Shown: one piece after another, positions 5,350 to 8,051 of the stretch
Numbering within the stretch: the stretch's first letter is position 1
Layout of the letters: each line of letters starts with the position of its first letter
From: an uncultured Eubacteriales bacterium
Lineage (GTDB): Bacteria; Bacillota; Clostridia; Oscillospirales; Acutalibacteraceae
DNA: 8,051 nt
Direction: 5' to 3'
NCBI GenBank assembly: GCA_900540235.1
Contig: UQEY01000056.1
Coordinates: 1-8,051 of the forward strand
The notes under the pieces: generated by a model
What the model was told of the DNA's origin: nothing
Databases searched by the model: none
The model's input: the letters and a program-made list of their open reading frames with translations, nothing else
Made by a program: the position numbers and the translations under genes

Positions 5350-7998
5350 ATGAGCGACTTTACAAAAACAAGATACGAAGTTATCAAAAGCTACTCATCA
5401 AACGAAACCTCGGGTTTAAGCGATGAGGGCGCAAAGAAAAACATTGAGCGTTTCGGTCAAAATTCACTCACAAAAAAGAAAGGCGACTCACTTTTAAAAC
5501 GAATTTGGGACGCATCAACCGAGCCGATGCTTCTTATGCTTATTGCGGCGGGTTTAATTGCGCTTGCGGTTAATATTATAAGAGGTTTTACCGGCGGTGA
5601 AGCGGACTACCTTGAATGTGTGGGCGTGTTTGTTGCTATCGCACTTTCGGTCGTTATCAGCGTTGTTATGGAGGGCAGGAGTGCCAAAGCGTTTGACGAA
5701 CTGTCAAAAATCAACGGCAATGTTGTTGTTCGTGCGGTAAGAGGGGGCAAAACAGTTAAGCTTAACAAGGATGAAATTGCGACGGGCGATATCCTTCTTC
5801 TTTCAGCCGGCGACAAAATTCCTGCCGATTGCAGACTTATTGAAAGCGTAAGCTTGAGAGTTGACGAATCGGCGCTTACGGGCGAAAGCTTTGCGGTTAA
5901 AAAAGACAGTGAACTTGAAATAAGTGACGAAAAAACGCCTCTTGCCGAGCGTGCAAATATGATTTACAGCGGCACATTTATTACCGAGGGTCACTGCAAG
6001 GCTATCGTTGTTGCAGTAGGCGATAAAACAGAGTTCGGCAAAATTGCAAGTGAACTTACCGGCAATGAAAAGTCGAGCACTCCGCTTCAGGAAAAGCTTG
6101 CAAGACTCGGCAAAACAATTACTGTTATGGGCGTTTGCGCCGCAGCCGTAGTTTTTGTGGCTCAGCTTATTTCATTTGCAATTTCAAAAAGCTTCACTTT
6201 TGACAGTATTATGGAAGCGTTTATTACAAGTATTGTGCTTATCGTTGCCGCTGTTCCGGAGGGACTTCCTACTATTGTTGCCGTTTCGCTTTCTATTAAT
6301 ATTATTAAACTTTCAAAGCAAAACGCACTTGTTAAAAAGATGATTGCAAGCGAAACAATCGGTTGTATCAGCGTTATTTGCTCAGACAAGACGGGTACTT
6401 TGACCGAAAACAAAATGACGGTTAAAACTTATTATGACACCGCTTGGCACAGCGATGCAAACGAACTTAAAAACGAATATCTTACCCACAATATTTGCCT
6501 TAACACAACTGCGGATATCGGCGAAAAAGGTGAATTTATCGGCAACCCGACCGAATGTGCAATGCTTAATTTCTTTAATGCTTCGGGTAATAAGACTTAT
6601 AAGCAGGAGAGAGCAGACCACGAAACTCTTTGCGCATTTCCGTTTTCGTCAGACTTAAAGCATATGACCACAATTTCAAATGTGGACGAAAAAATAATCA
6701 GCTATGTTAAAGGCAGTCCCGAATGTGTAATAAAAATGTGCGCACTCACCCCTGAAAGAGTTGACGAGATTGAAAGAGCAATTTTGTCTGCCGAGCAGAA
6801 GGCTATGCGTGTTATCGCTTTTGCACACAAAGAGCTTTTACAAATGCGTGATTATGAAAACGAAGCCGAACATCAAAAGCTTGAAAGCGATATGGTATTT
6901 GACGGCTTTGTTGCCATTGCCGACCCGCTTAGAAGCGATGTTTACGAAGCTGTTCAGTCTTGCCAAAGCGCAGGCGTAGGCGTCAAGATTTTAACAGGCG
7001 ATAACATTATTACCGCTTCTTCCATTGCCGATGAACTTCATCTTCTTGATAACGGCGGTATTGCGGTTGAGGCTAAAGATGTTGAAGAAATGAGCGACGA
7101 AGAACTTTCGGCTAAGCTTGACAAGATTTGTGTAATCGCAAGAAGTACACCTACAGTTAAAATGAGAGTGGTTAAGCTTCTTAAAGCTAAGGGCGAAGTT
7201 GTTGCGGTAACCGGTGACGGTATAAACGACGCACCTGCGCTCAAAAACGCCGATGTCGGCATTGCTATGGGTATCTCCGGCACGGAAGTTTCAAAAGAAG
7301 CAAGCGATATTGTGCTTATTGACGATTCGTTTACAACTATTGTTAAAGCAGTTGAATGGGGCAGAAATATTTATGAAAACTTTAAGCGCTTCATCTCGTT
7401 CCAGCTTACTGTTAATATCGCTTCGGTAATCTGCGTTTTCGCCTCGGTTCTTATGGGTCTTGACGCACCGTTTACCGCTCTTGAACTTCTTTGGATAAAC
7501 ATTATTATGGACGGACCTCCTGCTCTTACTCTCGGTCTTGAACCGAATTACAGTGACCTTATGAGCAGAAAACCGACTGACAGAAGCGAAAATATTATTT
7601 CAAAAGAAATGTTTATTAAGATTTTTTCCACAGGCATTTATATGTCGGTCGTTTTCCTTTGCCAATATAAGCTTAACTTCCTCGGTGCGGCGCAGGGAGA
7701 GATGAAAACAGTCCTTTTCACTCTCTTTGTTTTGTTCCAACTCTTTAACGCTTTTAACTGCCGTGAACTTCACAGCCAAACAATCTTTAAGCATTTGTTT
7801 AAAAACAAGCTTATGCTCGGCGTAGTGGGTCTTACATTCGTTTTACAGATAATCATTATCCAGTTTGCGGGCGCATTTTTCGGCACGGTTGCTCTTTCGC
7901 TTAATATGTGGCTCAAGATTTTTGCCCTCGCATTTACGGTTATTATTTTGAGCGAAGTAGTTAAAGCGGTTGTTAGACTTGCACAGAAAGCAAGATAA
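5350..7998 (+). CDS. P-type cation ATPase, Ca2+/Mn2+ exporter type (P2)
   Basis: This membrane pump uses ATP, through an aspartyl-phosphate, to export a divalent cation. The 882-residue product is full length. It has an N-terminal cation-ATPase domain, TM pairs near 56-76 and 88-106, and an actuator domain with TGES (177-180). TM4 has PEGLP (303-307, Glu304). The phosphorylation motif DKTGTLT has Asp346, the nucleotide domain has KGSPE (454-458), and the hinge is TGDGINDAP (621-629). Six C-terminal TM segments follow. In TM5, Asn689 is kept but the SERCA site I glutamate position is Ser692. TM6 reads NIIMDGPPA with Asn717 and Asp721. This favours a single transport site as in PMCA and SPCA/PMR1 pumps, the latter carrying Ca2+ and Mn2+. 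The upstream Mn2+-type riboswitch makes Mn2+ efflux likely; Ca2+ cannot be excluded. AAGGAG (5337-5342) supports ATG 5350. Confidence 0.93.
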   Translation: MSDFTKTRYEVIKSYSSNETSGLSDEGAKKNIERFGQNSLTKKKGDSLLKRIWDASTEPMLLMLIAAGLIALAVNIIRGFTGGEADYLECVGVFVAIALSVVISVVMEGRSAKAFDELSKINGNVVVRAVRGGKTVKLNKDEIATGDILLLSAGDKIPADCRLIESVSLRVDESALTGESFAVKKDSELEISDEKTPLAERANMIYSGTFITEGHCKAIVVAVGDKTEFGKIASELTGNEKSSTPLQEKLARLGKTITVMGVCAAAVVFVAQLISFAISKSFTFDSIMEAFITSIVLIVAAVPEGLPTIVAVSLSINIIKLSKQNALVKKMIASETIGCISVICSDKTGTLTENKMTVKTYYDTAWHSDANELKNEYLTHNICLNTTADIGEKGEFIGNPTECAMLNFFNASGNKTYKQERADHETLCAFPFSSDLKHMTTISNVDEKIISYVKGSPECVIKMCALTPERVDEIERAILSAEQKAMRVIAFAHKELLQMRDYENEAEHQKLESDMVFDGFVAIADPLRSDVYEAVQSCQSAGVGVKILTGDNIITASSIADELHLLDNGGIAVEAKDVEEMSDEELSAKLDKICVIARSTPTVKMRVVKLLKAKGEVVAVTGDGINDAPALKNADVGIAMGISGTEVSKEASDIVLIDDSFTTIVKAVEWGRNIYENFKRFISFQLTVNIASVICVFASVLMGLDAPFTALELLWINIIMDGPPALTLGLEPNYSDLMSRKPTDRSENIISKEMFIKIFSTGIYMSVVFLCQYKLNFLGAAQGEMKTVLFTLFVLFQLFNAFNCRELHSQTIFKHLFKNKLMLGVVGLTFVLQIIIIQFAGAFFGTVALSLNMWLKIFALAFTVIILSEVVKAVVRLAQKAR

Positions 7999-8013
7999 AT
8001 TATAGTTTATCTT
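7992..8013 (+). terminator. Weak A/T hairpin at the ATPase stop codon
   Basis: AAGATAAA (7992-7999) pairs with TTTATCTT (8006-8013) around TTATAG. The stem overlaps the stop codon, has only two G-C pairs and lacks a T-run, so it is a poor intrinsic terminator. The true end of this transcript may lie beyond the window. Confidence 0.3.
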
Positions 8014-8033
8014 AATATCGGTTTCTCTCCTAT

Positions 8034-8051
8034 CGACGGCGAAGCCGCCAC
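8034..8051. repeat. Possible start of an interspersed repeat at right edge
   Basis: CGGC (8037-8040) and GCCG (8044-8047) form a small hairpin with loop GAA in a locally GC-rich stretch that contrasts with the A/T-rich sequence before it. It may be the first part of a palindromic repeat or of a downstream terminator; the window ends before this can be told. Confidence 0.25.

Overview
The window reads as a conserved chromosomal segment of a low-to-moderate-GC Gram-positive bacterium. It is most likely a gut-type Clostridia member (Oscillospiraceae/Ruminococcaceae-like). That placement is inferred from gene style, AT-rich sigma-A type promoters, tRNA genes with encoded CCA, strong U-tract terminators and short palindromic interspersed repeats between genes; no marker gene proves it. 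All confident genes are on the + strand.

Layout: (1) The left edge (1-124) has a partial palindromic repeat and an A/T-rich tract. (2) pyrG (CTP synthase) has its own promoter, and an intrinsic-terminator hairpin starts only a few bases into the transcript, so it is probably controlled by attenuation. A strong terminator follows the gene. (3) guaB (IMP dehydrogenase) has its own extended -10 promoter. A weak hairpin separates it from a membrane-anchored glycerophosphodiester phosphodiesterase-like gene, possibly read through from guaB. (4) A near-consensus promoter drives a two-gene tRNA unit, Thr(TGT) then Tyr(GTA), closed by a perfect 16-bp terminator. (5) About 400 bp holds no convincing gene but several palindromic elements: a duplicated terminator arm, a roughly 110-bp MITE-like element and two further inverted repeats. 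(6) A leader RNA with the features of the yybP-ykoY (Mn2+) riboswitch and two successive terminators precedes a P-type ATPase of the Ca2+/Mn2+ type. (7) The right edge has a small hairpin and the start of what may be another repeat.

Functionally, pyrG and guaB supply CTP and guanine nucleotides, the tRNA pair serves translation, and the ATPase with its riboswitch forms a self-contained metal-homeostasis unit. The genes look like separate transcription units rather than one pathway operon. I see no mobile-element genes, CRISPR array, toxin-antitoxin pair or defence system. The most interesting content is in the leaders: the pyrG attenuator, which lacks the 5' G-run of the classical CTP-sensing mechanism, and the ATPase leader, where the 3' arm of the first terminator can also pair with the 5' arm of the second, which would let one aptamer control both.
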